Source: Niallia sp. XMNu-256
GTDB lineage: Bacteria > Bacillota > Bacilli > Bacillales > Cytobacillaceae
Assembly (NCBI RefSeq): GCF_036670015.1
Contig: NZ_CP137636.1
Span: 3,202,501 to 3,266,500, forward strand
Direction: 5' to 3'
DNA length: 64,000 nt
Part shown: positions 1-8,188 of the stretch, piece after piece
Layout: each line of letters starts with the position of its first letter
How positions within the stretch are numbered: the stretch's first letter is position 1
Position numbers and translations under genes: made by a program
Notes under the pieces: model-generated
What the model was told of the DNA's origin: nothing
The model's input: the letters and a program-made list of their open reading frames with translations, nothing else
The model's database searches: none

Positions 1-254
1 GCTTCAGCTACACCAAATATCGCATAATTGTCTGCTTCCGTCCCACCACTTGTAAAAATGATTTCCGTTTCAGTACATTCAATCCTTTTAGCAATTCCCG
101 CTCTTGCCTCATCAATAATTTTCCTGGCCTCTCGACCAAACGAGTGAATACTTGATGGATTTCCATAAATCCCTTCCATTACATAAGTCATTTTATCGAT
201 AACAGCAGGGTGGATCGGGGTTGTTGCTGCATGATCAACATAAATTCTATCCAA
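1..254 (-). CDS. iscS: Cysteine desulfurase IscS, 5' part only (runs off the window)
   Basis: The first 84 codons of a class V PLP-dependent cysteine desulfurase are present and the rest lies beyond base 1. The N-terminus reads like the family (VDHAATTP, then GNPSS and FTSGGTEADN). These enzymes remove sulfur from L-cysteine for Fe-S cluster and tRNA thiolation pathways. I place the start at a TTG at 254-252, because an AGAGGTG ribosome binding site lies six bases upstream and no better start exists. It is directly downstream of cymR on the same strand, the order seen in B. subtilis (yrvO), where mnmA usually follows. It is distinct from the nadS copy at 35 kb. Confidence 0.93.
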   Translation of the reverse strand, partial: MDRIYVDHAATTPIHPAVIDKMTYVMEGIYGNPSSIHSFGREARKIIDEARAGIAKRIECTETEIIFTSGGTEADNYAIFGVAE

Positions 255-299
255 ACTTTTCACCTCTTATGAAAAAACGGGATGAGCTTAAGCTCTCCC

Positions 300-719
300 T
301 TAAATGTAGAACATATATGAATCAACTTCACCGTCATCTTTATGGTTGGCTAAATCTTGAATGGTTGTGCTATCAAGAACATCTTTGACGGCATCTCTTA
401 TTCTTATCCATAATGCCCGTTTTACTGGTTCTTCATCCTCAATACCTTCTACAGGAGTGATCGGTCCTTCAAGAACACGAATAATATCTCCTGATGTAAT
501 TTCTGATGGTTCTTTCGCCAATATATAACCGCCGTATGCTCCACGGATACTTTTTACTAAGCCGGCGTTACGTAATGGAGAAATCAGTTGCTCTAAATAA
601 TGTTCAGATAAATCATTTGCCTGAGCAATTGACTTTAGTGATACAGGACCTTCCCCATATTTTTTGGCTAATTCAATCATAATTGTTAAGCCATAACGGC
701 CTTTTGTTGATATTTTCAT
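300..719 (-). CDS. cymR: CymR, Rrf2-family repressor of cysteine metabolism
   Basis: A 139-residue Rrf2-type winged-helix protein starting MKISTKGRYGL; B. subtilis CymR is about the same size. CymR represses sulfur-amino-acid uptake and cysteine synthesis genes, in complex with CysK, when cysteine is plentiful. The protein has no cysteine at all, so it cannot carry the Fe-S cluster of IscR-type relatives, which favours CymR over IscR. The ATG at 719 follows an AGGGG ribosome binding site. A nine-codon upstream extension is open but lacks such a site. It precedes iscS and follows the YczE-like gene with one base between them, so the three may be cotranscribed. Confidence 0.93.
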   Translation of the reverse strand: MKISTKGRYGLTIMIELAKKYGEGPVSLKSIAQANDLSEHYLEQLISPLRNAGLVKSIRGAYGGYILAKEPSEITSGDIIRVLEGPITPVEGIEDEEPVKRALWIRIRDAVKDVLDSTTIQDLANHKDDGEVDSYMFYI

Positions 720-720
720 C

Positions 721-1401
721 TTAAACACCCCTGTTATATTCTTCAATAATTTGCTGAGACTGCTTGTGGCTATGCCACTTACTTAAAATAAAATCGGTCA
801 ATTTTTGGCATTGTGGCAAAGTAAAACTAGCTGTTACACCAATTAATACACTATAAACAATGGTACCCCAAAATAATGGTCCACCTAATTGCCAGCCAAT
901 CAAAACAGCTACGATTTCTAAAGTCGTCCGAACAGGCCCTACCTTCCAATTTGTTATGGATGTGATTGCAAGCATTAGACTATCCCGCGGTCCAGCCCCT
1001 AATTGAGCAGAAATATATAATCCCATCCCATAGCCATTAATGATTAAACCACAGAGAAACATTACTATTTTACCAATGTAGCTTTCTGGTGTTTGGAGAA
1101 ATGGTAGTAATAAAAACATGTCAATAAAGATACCGACAAGTAACATATTTAAAAAGGTGCCAATTGGAGGAAATGATTTAAGAAGGATGGCGGATAGAAT
1201 AACAATCGCTACCCCAACAAGAATACTCCATGTCCCAATGGTTAATCCGAAGCGATAATACAGACCTATATGCAAAACATCCCATGAAGAAGGCCCTATA
1301 TTTGCAATAATAATAAGTACAACTCCAAATGTCATGACAAGTAAGCCAAGTAAAAAAATCATGAATCTCGGAACTAATTGACCCTTATATTTTTTTCTCA
1401 T
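721..1401 (-). CDS. YczE/YyaS/YitT-type integral membrane protein
   Basis: A 226-residue, very hydrophobic protein with about six membrane segments. It contains two related short motifs, GPSSWDV near residue 30 and GAGPRDS near residue 130, the internal duplication typical of the YczE-like family (COG2364). No biochemical function is known for the family. I start it at the ATG at 1401, which follows AGGAAGG; the open frame extends 39 codons further without a good site. It lies between rarA and cymR, which are neighbours in B. subtilis, so it looks like an insertion into a conserved order. Its stop codon lies one base from the cymR start. Confidence 0.8.
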   Translation of the reverse strand: MRKKYKGQLVPRFMIFLLGLLVMTFGVVLIIIANIGPSSWDVLHIGLYYRFGLTIGTWSILVGVAIVILSAILLKSFPPIGTFLNMLLVGIFIDMFLLLPFLQTPESYIGKIVMFLCGLIINGYGMGLYISAQLGAGPRDSLMLAITSITNWKVGPVRTTLEIVAVLIGWQLGGPLFWGTIVYSVLIGVTASFTLPQCQKLTDFILSKWHSHKQSQQIIEEYNRGV

Positions 1402-1517
1402 CTTTGACCTTCCTGTCTGCTTTAAAAGCATAGTATTAAGATAGACTTTGTTATTATAACATAATTTTATTCCTCTTTGGAGGGGTAACCTGTCATCAGC
1501 ACATTCCCTGTAATTCA

Positions 1518-2801
1518 TTATTTTTCCTTAAATTGCTGTAGTCTGTTATAAATAGCGGCCAATCTTTTTTCTTCACCCGCTTCTACTGGCTGGTAATATT
1601 GGGTTCCTTTTAGATTTTCAGGCAAATACTCTTGCTTCACCCAACCTCCAAAGGTTCCTAATGGATAATCATGTGGATATTGATATCCTACATGACCTAA
1701 TACAGCTGCTCCTGCATAATGGGCATCCCGAAGGTGTTTCGGAATATCCCCTACTTTACCCTTTCGGATATCATCTATTGCATTATCTAGCGCCTTATAT
1801 GCTGAATTCGATTTGGACGACAGACACATTTCAACTACAGCTGCAGCCAATGGAATTCGCGCTTCTGGCAACCCAAGCCGTTCACTTGCTTGAACTGCCG
1901 CTAACACATGACTACCTACGTTCGGGTTGGCTAGACCGATATCTTCATAGGCGATGACTAATAGCCTTCTATTGACAGAAATAAGATCTCCATTTTCAAG
2001 TAAATGAGCTAAATAATAGAGAGCTGCATTTACATCACTACCGCGAATACTCTTTTGCAGGGCCGATAACAAATTATAAAAGTGGGAACCTTTTTTATCG
2101 CCACCCACTCCAACTCGTGAAATCATTTTTTCAATGGTCTGATCCTCAATGATATAGGTGTTATCTTCAAGATCTGAAGCATACACAATAGACTCTAACA
2201 TGGTTAAAGCCTTTCGCGCGTCTCCATTTACCCCTTCGGCTATCCGCTCAATCTGTGTATCATTTATCTTAATTACCAGGTCACCTAATCCTTTTTCTTT
2301 ATTGGCAAGGGCACGGGTAATTAAATCTTTAATATCCTCTTGAGATAATCTCGTTAACTGCAAAATTTGACCACATCGACTTCGGATGGCTGGGTTCACA
2401 TCATGAAAAGGATTTTCCGTTGTTGCCCCGATTAAAATGATACTCCCGTTCTCTACATGGGGAAGCAGATAATCCTGCTGTGCTTTATTAAATCGGTGGA
2501 TCTCATCTAAGAACAAAATGAGTTTTCCTGTTAAATGTGATTCCTGAACAACCTCTTCTACATCCTTTTTTCCTGATGTTGTTGCATTAAGGGCAATAAA
2601 GGGAATTTTTGTCGTTCCAGCAATCGCAAAAGCGAGCGATGTTTTCCCAATTCCCGGTTCTCCATACAATAACATCGATGGGACATAGCCATTTTTAATC
2701 ATTTTATATAAATTGGTCTCTTTCCCAATCACATCCTTTTGCCCCACAATCTCATCAATTGTGGCAGGACGCATTCGATAGGCAAGTGGTTCTCCGTTCA
2801 A
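1518..2801 (-). CDS. rarA: RarA (MgsA/YrvN), replication-associated recombination AAA+ ATPase
   Basis: A 427-residue AAA+ ATPase related to clamp-loader subunits and RuvB, acting at stalled replication forks. Walker A is GEPGIGKT at residues 47-54 and Walker B is LFLDEIHRF near residue 100. The sensor stretch GATTENPFH follows, and the C-terminal oligomerisation domain has the family motif DAHYAGA. The start is a TTG at 2801 preceded by GGAGGG seven bases upstream; no ATG start is available at that position. The length matches the family. It sits between tcdA and the YczE-like gene in the usual Bacillus neighbourhood. Confidence 0.95.
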   Translation of the reverse strand: MNGEPLAYRMRPATIDEIVGQKDVIGKETNLYKMIKNGYVPSMLLYGEPGIGKTSLAFAIAGTTKIPFIALNATTSGKKDVEEVVQESHLTGKLILFLDEIHRFNKAQQDYLLPHVENGSIILIGATTENPFHDVNPAIRSRCGQILQLTRLSQEDIKDLITRALANKEKGLGDLVIKINDTQIERIAEGVNGDARKALTMLESIVYASDLEDNTYIIEDQTIEKMISRVGVGGDKKGSHFYNLLSALQKSIRGSDVNAALYYLAHLLENGDLISVNRRLLVIAYEDIGLANPNVGSHVLAAVQASERLGLPEARIPLAAAVVEMCLSSKSNSAYKALDNAIDDIRKGKVGDIPKHLRDAHYAGAAVLGHVGYQYPHDYPLGTFGGWVKQEYLPENLKGTQYYQPVEAGEEKRLAAIYNRLQQFKEK

Positions 2802-2894
2802 TTCGATCCCTCCATTACAGAGACTTCTTCGTACCCATTATACCACACCATTCTAATGAGTCTCCGCATCCACCTATCATCGTTTATTCAACCG

Positions 2895-2917
2895 AAAAAA
2901 CGCCAAATTACTTGGCG
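2895..2917 (-). terminator. Intrinsic terminator of tcdA
   Basis: On the minus strand the stem CGCCAA (2912-2917 side) pairs with TTGGCG (2901-2906 side) and is followed by TTTTTT. It overlaps the tcdA stop codon at 2908-2910. Confidence 0.75.
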
Positions 2918-3684
2918 TCTTTCACATCTTTTACGGTATTGATCTTTATTCCACTAAGGACTTGTCTTACTACATAACTAGCCATGATCAGGCCTGCTAC
3001 AGAAGGGACAAACGCATTGGATGATGGTGGCATTTTTGCCTTGCGGATTTCTGCATCATCTTTACCAACGTATTTCCGAACATCCTCGCGAATGACAATT
3101 GGGCTTTCATCAGAAAATACAACAGGAACACCTTTCCGGATTCCTTCTTTTCTAAGTCTTGTACGAATGACTTTTGCAATTGGATCTGTATGGGTCTTTG
3201 ATATATCAGCAATTTGAAAACGGGTTGGATCCATTTTATTTGCAGCACCCATACTTGAAATGATCGGAATATTTCTTTTTAAACATTCTTTAATAAGATG
3301 AATTTTATAAGAAATCGTATCGGATGCGTCAATGACAAAATCTAGATTATGTCCAAAGATTTCTTCATACGTCTCCTCTGTATAAAACATTTTTAAGGCG
3401 ACAACTTCACAATCTGGATTGATATCAGCAATTCTTTCCTTCATTAAATCCACTTTAGGTTGGCCAATCGTTGACAATAAAGCGATGATTTGCCGATTCA
3501 CATTTGTAATATCGACGTCATCCTTATCAATTAAAACAAGTTTTCCTACGCCTGAACGGGCAAGTGCCTCTGCAGAGAATGTACCTACACCGCCAACTCC
3601 TAAAACAGCGACCGTTTTATTTTTTAATGTTTCCAAACCTTCTTTTCCAAACGCAAGTTCATTGCGTGAAAATTGATGTAACAT
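2908..3684 (-). CDS. tcdA: TcdA, tRNA threonylcarbamoyladenosine dehydratase
   Basis: A 258-residue E1-like/ThiF-fold enzyme that cyclises t6A37 in tRNA to ct6A using ATP. The nucleotide-binding glycine-rich loop VLGVGGVG is near residue 30, followed by the conserved DKDDVDITNVNRQ segment and, further on, DASDT. The C-terminal stretch SNAFVPSVAGL is also characteristic. The ATG at 3684 gives the family N-terminus MLHQFSRNELAFG. It is the yrvM gene of the B. subtilis map, next to the 6S RNA gene as there. A repeat element (R3) begins about 90 bases upstream of the start. Confidence 0.93.
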   Translation of the reverse strand: MLHQFSRNELAFGKEGLETLKNKTVAVLGVGGVGTFSAEALARSGVGKLVLIDKDDVDITNVNRQIIALLSTIGQPKVDLMKERIADINPDCEVVALKMFYTEETYEEIFGHNLDFVIDASDTISYKIHLIKECLKRNIPIISSMGAANKMDPTRFQIADISKTHTDPIAKVIRTRLRKEGIRKGVPVVFSDESPIVIREDVRKYVGKDDAEIRKAKMPPSSNAFVPSVAGLIMASYVVRQVLSGIKINTVKDVKDAK

Positions 3685-3773
3685 AGATAACCAACTCCAT
3701 CATTCTTCTTATGCTTCATTTTTTCCTGTAAAAGAATATATCATACTTTGTTATAATTGTGCTATTAACAAAA

Positions 3774-3838
3774 ATCAAATTCGTGTTGGCGAATTTGTGC
3801 CCTTTAAAATGAGAACCCCCTGCTAAATGAAGTTAAAA
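3774..3838. repeat. R3 element, copy 1, with a fragment of R2
   Basis: The stretch contains an imperfect palindrome, CAAATTCG then GCGAATTTG.GCCC, shared with 18336-18390 and 46832-46890. It is followed at 3820-3838 by CTGCTAAATGAAGTTAAA, the end of the R2 element. All R3 copies lie just upstream of a minus-strand start codon, here tcdA. Apart from this and the 6S RNA with its signals, I see nothing else in the 3685-4116 gap. Confidence 0.6.
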
Positions 3839-3865
3839 AACCATGTCGAAGTGACATGGTTTTTT
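3835..3865. terminator. Bidirectional terminator after 6S RNA
   Basis: CCATGTC (3841-3847) and GACATGG (3853-3859) form a 7-bp stem flanked by AAAAAA on one side and TTTTTT on the other. It therefore has a U-tract in either direction. On the minus strand it follows the 6S RNA 3' end. Confidence 0.8.
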
Positions 3866-3878
3866 CTCTTAATTATGT

Positions 3879-4066
3879 AGAAGAGTCCCAATTATGCCGT
3901 CGTTTTTTGTACCTTGTTTGAACCCGCACTCGGCAGGTGGGTGTTCTGCCTTAATGTTTGTACGTCCTAGTGAGTAGGCTTGTACGCTGATTAAGAACTC
4001 TGAACTCCCGAAGGTAAAGTGTTCGGTCAAACGAATGGTTTCACCACGAACACATCAGGACTCTTT
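3879..4066 (-). ncRNA. ssrA-like bsrA: 6S RNA (6S-1/BsrA type)
   Basis: Read on the minus strand, the sequence begins AAAGAGTCCTGATG and ends ATAATTGGGACTCTTC, so the ends pair as a closing stem. Near the 3' side it contains AAGGCAGAACACCCACCTG followed by CCGAGTGCGGGTTCAA and GGTACAAAAAACGACGGC, which match B. subtilis 6S-1 RNA as I remember it. The location between aspS and yrvM/tcdA is also that of bsrA. The RNA is about 188 nt. 6S RNA mimics an open promoter and sequesters sigma-A RNA polymerase in stationary phase. The gene name given is bsrA/ssrS; it is not tmRNA. Confidence 0.93.
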
Positions 4067-4079
4067 AAAGCTTATCTTT

Positions 4080-4108
4080 ATAATAACATATGATTTCTAA
4101 GTCATCAA
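4080..4108 (-). promoter_or_regulatory. Sigma-A type promoter of 6S RNA
   Basis: On the minus strand TTGATG (4108-4103) is separated by 17 bases from TATTAT (4085-4080). This would start transcription a few bases before the mature 6S 5' end, consistent with a slightly longer precursor. Confidence 0.6.
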
Positions 4109-4116
4109 GGATGTTC

Positions 4117-5886
4117 TTATTTAATCACAGTGGATGCAAGGTTTAATTCAATTAACTGCTCAGGGCTTACTTCACCTGGTGCATTTGTTAACAGATCACT
4201 TGCACTCGCTGTTTTAGGGAAGGCAATCGTATCACGAAGATTCGTTCTACCAGCTAATAGCATGATAAAACGGTCTAGTCCTAAGGCGATTCCACCATGT
4301 GGAGGTGTACCATAATCAAATGCATCTAATAGGAAACCAAATTGTTCATTTGCCTTTTCTTCTGTAAAGCCTAATGCTTTGAACATTTTGTTTTGGACGT
4401 CTCTCTCATAGATACGCAGGGATCCTCCACCAAGCTCATATCCATTTAAGACAATGTCGTAAGCTTGGGCACGGGCTTTTTCTGGTGCTGTTTCAAGTAG
4501 CTCGACATCTTCTCTTAAAGGCATTGTGAATGGGTGATGCGCTGCTGTAAATCGATTTGAATCTTCATCATACTCTAAAAGCGGCCAATCCGTTACCCAA
4601 AGGAAATTAAATTTACTTTCATCAATTAGGTTCATGTCTTTAGCAATTTTTAAACGTAAGTTTCCTAGAACATCGGCAACTACCTTTTTAGAGTCAGCAC
4701 CGAATAGAATCAAGTCGTCTTTTTCTACTCCTAATAATTCATTTAAGGCTGCAAGCTCTTCTTCGCTAAAGAATTTAATAATCGGCCCTTTTAAGCCATC
4801 TTCTTCCGCTTTTAACCAAGCAAGACCTTTCGCTCCGTAACGAGCCGCATATTCAGTTAGACCGTCAATGTCTTTACGTGAATATTGGACAGCGCCACCT
4901 TTTACATTAATTGCTTTTACGACACCGCCGCTTGCAATGGCTCCAGCGAATACTTTGAAGCTAGAGTTTTTAAAGGCTTCAGTTAAATCAACTAATTTTA
5001 GTTCGAATCGAGTATCAGGTTTATCTGAACCATATTCTCCCATTGCCACGTCATATGGAATACGAGGGAATGGTGTTGCAACATCAATGCCTTTTACTTC
5101 TTTCATAATTCTAACAATCATGCGTTCCGTTAAATCTTGAATTTCCTCCGCACTTAAAAAGCTTGTTTCAATGTCGAGCTGCGTAAATTCAGGTTGACGA
5201 TCCGCTCTTAAATCTTCATCACGGAAACAACGAGCAATTTGATAATAGCGTTCAATTCCACTAACCATCAATAGTTGTTTAAAAATCTGTGGAGATTGTG
5301 GCAGAGCATAAAATTCACCAGGGTGAACACGGCTTGGTACTAAGTAATCACGAGCCCCTTCTGGAGTGCTTTTTGTTAAAATTGGTGTTTCAATGTCAAG
5401 AAAACCTTCACCATCAAGGTAATCTCTCATTACTTTTGTCACTTGATGACGCATTTTTAATGTCTCAAACATGACCGGTCTTCTTAAATCAAGGTAACGA
5501 TATTTTAAACGGATGTCTTCAGAAACTTCAACATCATCTTCGACCATAAATGGCGGTGTTTTCGATTCATTGATGATCGTCATCTTTTCGACTTGGACCT
5601 CAATTTTTCCTGTACTTAAATTTGGATTGAACGTTTCTTCATCCCTAGCAATAACCGTTCCTTCAACATCTACAACATATTCACTGCGCACTTTTTCTGC
5701 AACTTCTAGAGCTTCCTTATTAGCCTCTGGATTAAACACAATTTGGATAATTCCAGTCCGGTCACGCAAATGGATAAAGATAAGACCACCAAGATCACGA
5801 CGTCTTTGCACCCATCCTTTTAATCTTACTTTTTCTCCGATTGCATTTTCTGGCACCTCGCCACAAAAATAACTTCTTTCAGTCAT
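4117..5886 (-). CDS. aspS: Aspartyl-tRNA synthetase
   Basis: A 589-residue class II aminoacyl-tRNA synthetase that charges tRNA-Asp. The N-terminal OB-fold anticodon-binding domain (about residues 1-110) has [12 protein letters not shown]. The catalytic core follows with [12 protein letters not shown] and the motif 2 stretch [16 protein letters not shown] bacterial GAD insertion lies in the middle, and motif 3, GIALGLDRF, is near the C-terminus. The length matches B. subtilis AspS. It is 11 bases downstream of hisS and would share its T-box-controlled transcript. Confidence 0.97.
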   Translation of the reverse strand: MTERSYFCGEVPENAIGEKVRLKGWVQRRRDLGGLIFIHLRDRTGIIQIVFNPEANKEALEVAEKVRSEYVVDVEGTVIARDEETFNPNLSTGKIEVQVEKMTIINESKTPPFMVEDDVEVSEDIRLKYRYLDLRRPVMFETLKMRHQVTKVMRDYLDGEGFLDIETPILTKSTPEGARDYLVPSRVHPGEFYALPQSPQIFKQLLMVSGIERYYQIARCFRDEDLRADRQPEFTQLDIETSFLSAEEIQDLTERMIVRIMKEVKGIDVATPFPRIPYDVAMGEYGSDKPDTRFELKLVDLTEAFKNSSFKVFAGAIASGGVVKAINVKGGAVQYSRKDIDGLTEYAARYGAKGLAWLKAEEDGLKGPIIKFFSEEELAALNELLGVEKDDLILFGADSKKVVADVLGNLRLKIAKDMNLIDESKFNFLWVTDWPLLEYDEDSNRFTAAHHPFTMPLREDVELLETAPEKARAQAYDIVLNGYELGGGSLRIYERDVQNKMFKALGFTEEKANEQFGFLLDAFDYGTPPHGGIALGLDRFIMLLAGRTNLRDTIAFPKTASASDLLTNAPGEVSPEQLIELNLASTVIK

Positions 5887-5897
5887 GGTATTTCCTC

Positions 5898-7169
5898 CTA
5901 TTGATGTAATTCTTTAAATTTAGCTACAAAATTTTCTAATTCGATTTCCCACTGGTCACCAGTTTCCATCTGTTTGACATTAATTTTATTTGCCTCTAAT
6001 TCATCTTCGCCTAGAATTGCTACATATTTAGCATTCAGCCGATCAGCCGCTTTCATTTGCGCTTTAATTTTTCGATTTAAATAATCCCTTTCAGCTGAAA
6101 ATCCTGCTAAGCGTAGTTGATGCAGGAGCTTGACAGTATAATCTTGTGCTTTTTCACCTAAAGAAACAACATAACAATCTATATTTCGATTGATGGGCAA
6201 ATCAACCTTTTCAGCCTTTAAGGCAGCAAGGAACCGTTCAATACTAAACGCAAACCCTATTCCCGGTGTTTCTGGACCTCCAATCTCCTGTGTTAGTCCG
6301 TTATAACGGCCGCCCCCACAAAGAGTTGTGATCGCCCCAAAGCCTTCCGCATCACTCATGATTTCAAAGGCTGTATGGTTATAATAATCAAGTCCACGAA
6401 CAAGATTTGGGTCTACTTCAAAGGAAATCTCCAAATCAGTTAAATATTGTTGGACTTTTTCAAAGTAAAGTTTTGACTCTTCATTTAAATATTCAATAAT
6501 CGATGGAGCTGTTTTCATCAATTCATGCTCTCGGTCTTGTTTACAATCAAGAATCCGCATTGGATTTTTTTCTAATCGACTTTGACAATCATGGCAGAAT
6601 TCGCCAATCCTTGGCTGGAAATGTTGAATCAAAGCGCTGCGATGCGCCAAACGACTCTCTTTATCACCGAGGCTGTTGATCACAAGCTTTAATTTTTTCA
6701 AACCTAAACTAGAATAAATCGACATCGCCAGAGCAATTACTTCAGCATCAATCGCTGGGTCTTTACTTCCTAGTGCCTCTACGCCAAACTGAACAAATTG
6801 TCGAAAACGTCCTGCTTGTGGACGTTCATAGCGAAACATGGGTCCCATATAGTAAAGCTTTACCGGTTGATTCGGATCCCCATACAATTTATGTTGGACA
6901 AAAGAGCGTACTGTCGATGCTGTTCCCTCTGGACGCAATGTTATACTTCTTCCGCCTCGGTCTTCAAAGGTGTACATTTCTTTTTGCACGACATCGGTTG
7001 TTTCACCGACACTCCGTGTAAAGAGTTCAGTGTGTTCAAAAATCGGAGTGCGAATTTCATGGTACTGAAACTTTTCACAAAGCTCTCGCGCTTTTTGTTC
7101 AATGTATTGCCATTTCTCAACTTCACCCGGCAAAATATCCTGTGTTCCCCGTGGAATTTGAATAGACAT
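5898..7169 (-). CDS. hisS: Histidyl-tRNA synthetase
   Basis: A 423-residue class II synthetase charging tRNA-His. It starts [16 protein letters not shown] and contains the histidine-specific motifs LRPEGTA and RGLDYY, with the motif 3 stretch [11 protein letters not shown]. The ATG at 7169 follows GGAGG at a normal distance. It is the first gene of hisS-aspS, behind a T-box leader. Unusually, a repeat element (R1) of about 215 bp lies between the T-box terminator and the ribosome binding site. Confidence 0.97.
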   Translation of the reverse strand: MSIQIPRGTQDILPGEVEKWQYIEQKARELCEKFQYHEIRTPIFEHTELFTRSVGETTDVVQKEMYTFEDRGGRSITLRPEGTASTVRSFVQHKLYGDPNQPVKLYYMGPMFRYERPQAGRFRQFVQFGVEALGSKDPAIDAEVIALAMSIYSSLGLKKLKLVINSLGDKESRLAHRSALIQHFQPRIGEFCHDCQSRLEKNPMRILDCKQDREHELMKTAPSIIEYLNEESKLYFEKVQQYLTDLEISFEVDPNLVRGLDYYNHTAFEIMSDAEGFGAITTLCGGGRYNGLTQEIGGPETPGIGFAFSIERFLAALKAEKVDLPINRNIDCYVVSLGEKAQDYTVKLLHQLRLAGFSAERDYLNRKIKAQMKAADRLNAKYVAILGEDELEANKINVKQMETGDQWEIELENFVAKFKELHQ

Positions 7170-7202
7170 CTATGTAAACCTCCTTGATAACTATCTTTAA
7201 AT

Positions 7203-7420
7203 AAAGTGAAACCTCCATCAGTTGGAGTTTTCTTACATCTACTACTGATGGAAAGCCCGCGGCTACGGCTTGCTGATCACGCAGACGTTGCCGAAGGTGT
7301 GTTTAGTCTGTGTTCAACCTTCGGAGCTTTCCGGGCAGTTGATCCCCCACCTATCTTCTTTTGTTACTCAAAATCTTGAGGTGGGGGTGTACTGCCCGTT
7401 AAGCCTGAGAAATTTCAACA
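7203..7420. repeat. R1 hairpin-rich element, copy A (hisS leader)
   Basis: A roughly 215-bp element begins AAAGTGAAAC. It carries a first hairpin (CCATCAGT and ACTGATGG) and a second one near its far end, CGGGCAGT with CCCCCACC pairing with GGTGGGGG and ACTGCCCG (about 7334-7400). Related sequence occurs at 12425-12620 (degenerate) and at 59045-59206 (shorter, inverted). There is no open reading frame. It resembles a non-autonomous mobile or REP-like element; its family is unknown to me. Confidence 0.75.
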
Positions 7421-7425
7421 ATTTT

Positions 7426-7739
7426 AAAAAGCCCTCGTCCCTTGTATGATTCTACCCATACAAGGGACGAGAGCTGTTATTCCCGTGGTGCCACCCTAAT
7501 TGGAGTAAATGATCTTCACTCCCACTTTCCAGTTAACGCCTGACACGTCCTTCTCCTATTGATGAAAGTCTCTTCATGTTCAGAGAGAAGCCTCCGAAGT
7601 GTTCTTCATTTAGACATGATGGAGAAACACTTGCAGCCTACGATGTTTCCTCTCTATCCACCTGGAACTAAACTACTTTTCTTCTTCAACAGCTATAGTT
7701 ATTTATGTACATTTTATATTTTAATAAATCTCACTTCAT
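7426..7739 (-). promoter_or_regulatory. T-box leader of hisS-aspS, histidine type
   Basis: On the minus strand the T-box core AGGGTGGCACCACGGG (7497-7482 side) is followed by a 15-bp terminator stem (7457-7471 with 7434-7448) and a run of U. Upstream, stem I contains GAAGAACACTTC at about 7590-7600, with CAC (His) as the likely specifier codon. T-boxes bind uncharged tRNA and then prevent termination, so hisS-aspS should be induced when tRNA-His is uncharged. The gap from 7170 to 7785 is fully taken up by R1, this leader and its promoter. Confidence 0.93.
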
Positions 7740-7745
7740 TTAAAC

Positions 7746-7774
7746 ATCATACGAATCCTAACGAATTTTGTCAA
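7746..7774 (-). promoter_or_regulatory. Sigma-A promoter of the hisS T-box leader
   Basis: A near-consensus promoter on the minus strand: TTGACA (7774-7769), 17 bases, TATGAT (7751-7746). Transcription would begin near 7739. Confidence 0.8.
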
Positions 7775-7785
7775 TACCTGTACAA

Positions 7786-7962
7786 TTAATTTCGCTCTAG
7801 TCGTCTCTTAAGCCTTTTTATATCTTGATTAGCAAAGCCAAATTCAGATGCTGCCTCTACCGATGTAGAGGACTGCTCTTTTTGAATGCTATCGCGAAAA
7901 TCCAAACCAGACAATTGATTTTCTCCGAGAAATGCTGAATTCCCTTTATCTCCATGGCGCAT
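7786..7962 (-). CDS. Small uncharacterised protein, 58 residues
   Basis: I do not recognise the family. The protein is hydrophilic, starts MRHGDKGNSAFLGENQ and ends in a basic helix rich in Arg and Lys (residues about 47-57). It has no cysteine, signal peptide or membrane segment. The ATG at 7962 is chosen because GGAGGAAG precedes it by four bases; an upstream ATG ten codons earlier has no such site. The strong ribosome binding site is the best evidence that it is a gene. It sits between hisS and yrvJ, where B. subtilis has a small gene too (yrzK), but I cannot confirm homology. Confidence 0.65.
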   Translation of the reverse strand: MRHGDKGNSAFLGENQLSGLDFRDSIQKEQSSTSVEAASEFGFANQDIKRLKRRLERN

Positions 7963-8188
7963 ATTTCTTCCTCCTATAACTATTCTATTCATCGTCTCTC
8001 TATTAGTTTGTCCTTATTTACAGAGTTCTCTTCATAAATTTTATTTTAAAAAGATGAAAAAACATAGAACAAGAAGGAATCCTCCTAATCAAAGTAGAAT
8101 TAGTCTAAGGGATTTTTTTGTCCAGCGCAGCCGTTATCAGATTTTCTGATCAGAAAAGGAGGGAGAGAAACTGGAACCACTTAGAAAC

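Noticed and set aside
5513-5872. Plus-strand open frame opposite aspS (119 codons)
   Set aside because: It is a shadow of the highly conserved synthetase; Ser/Thr-rich composition is typical of antisense frames.
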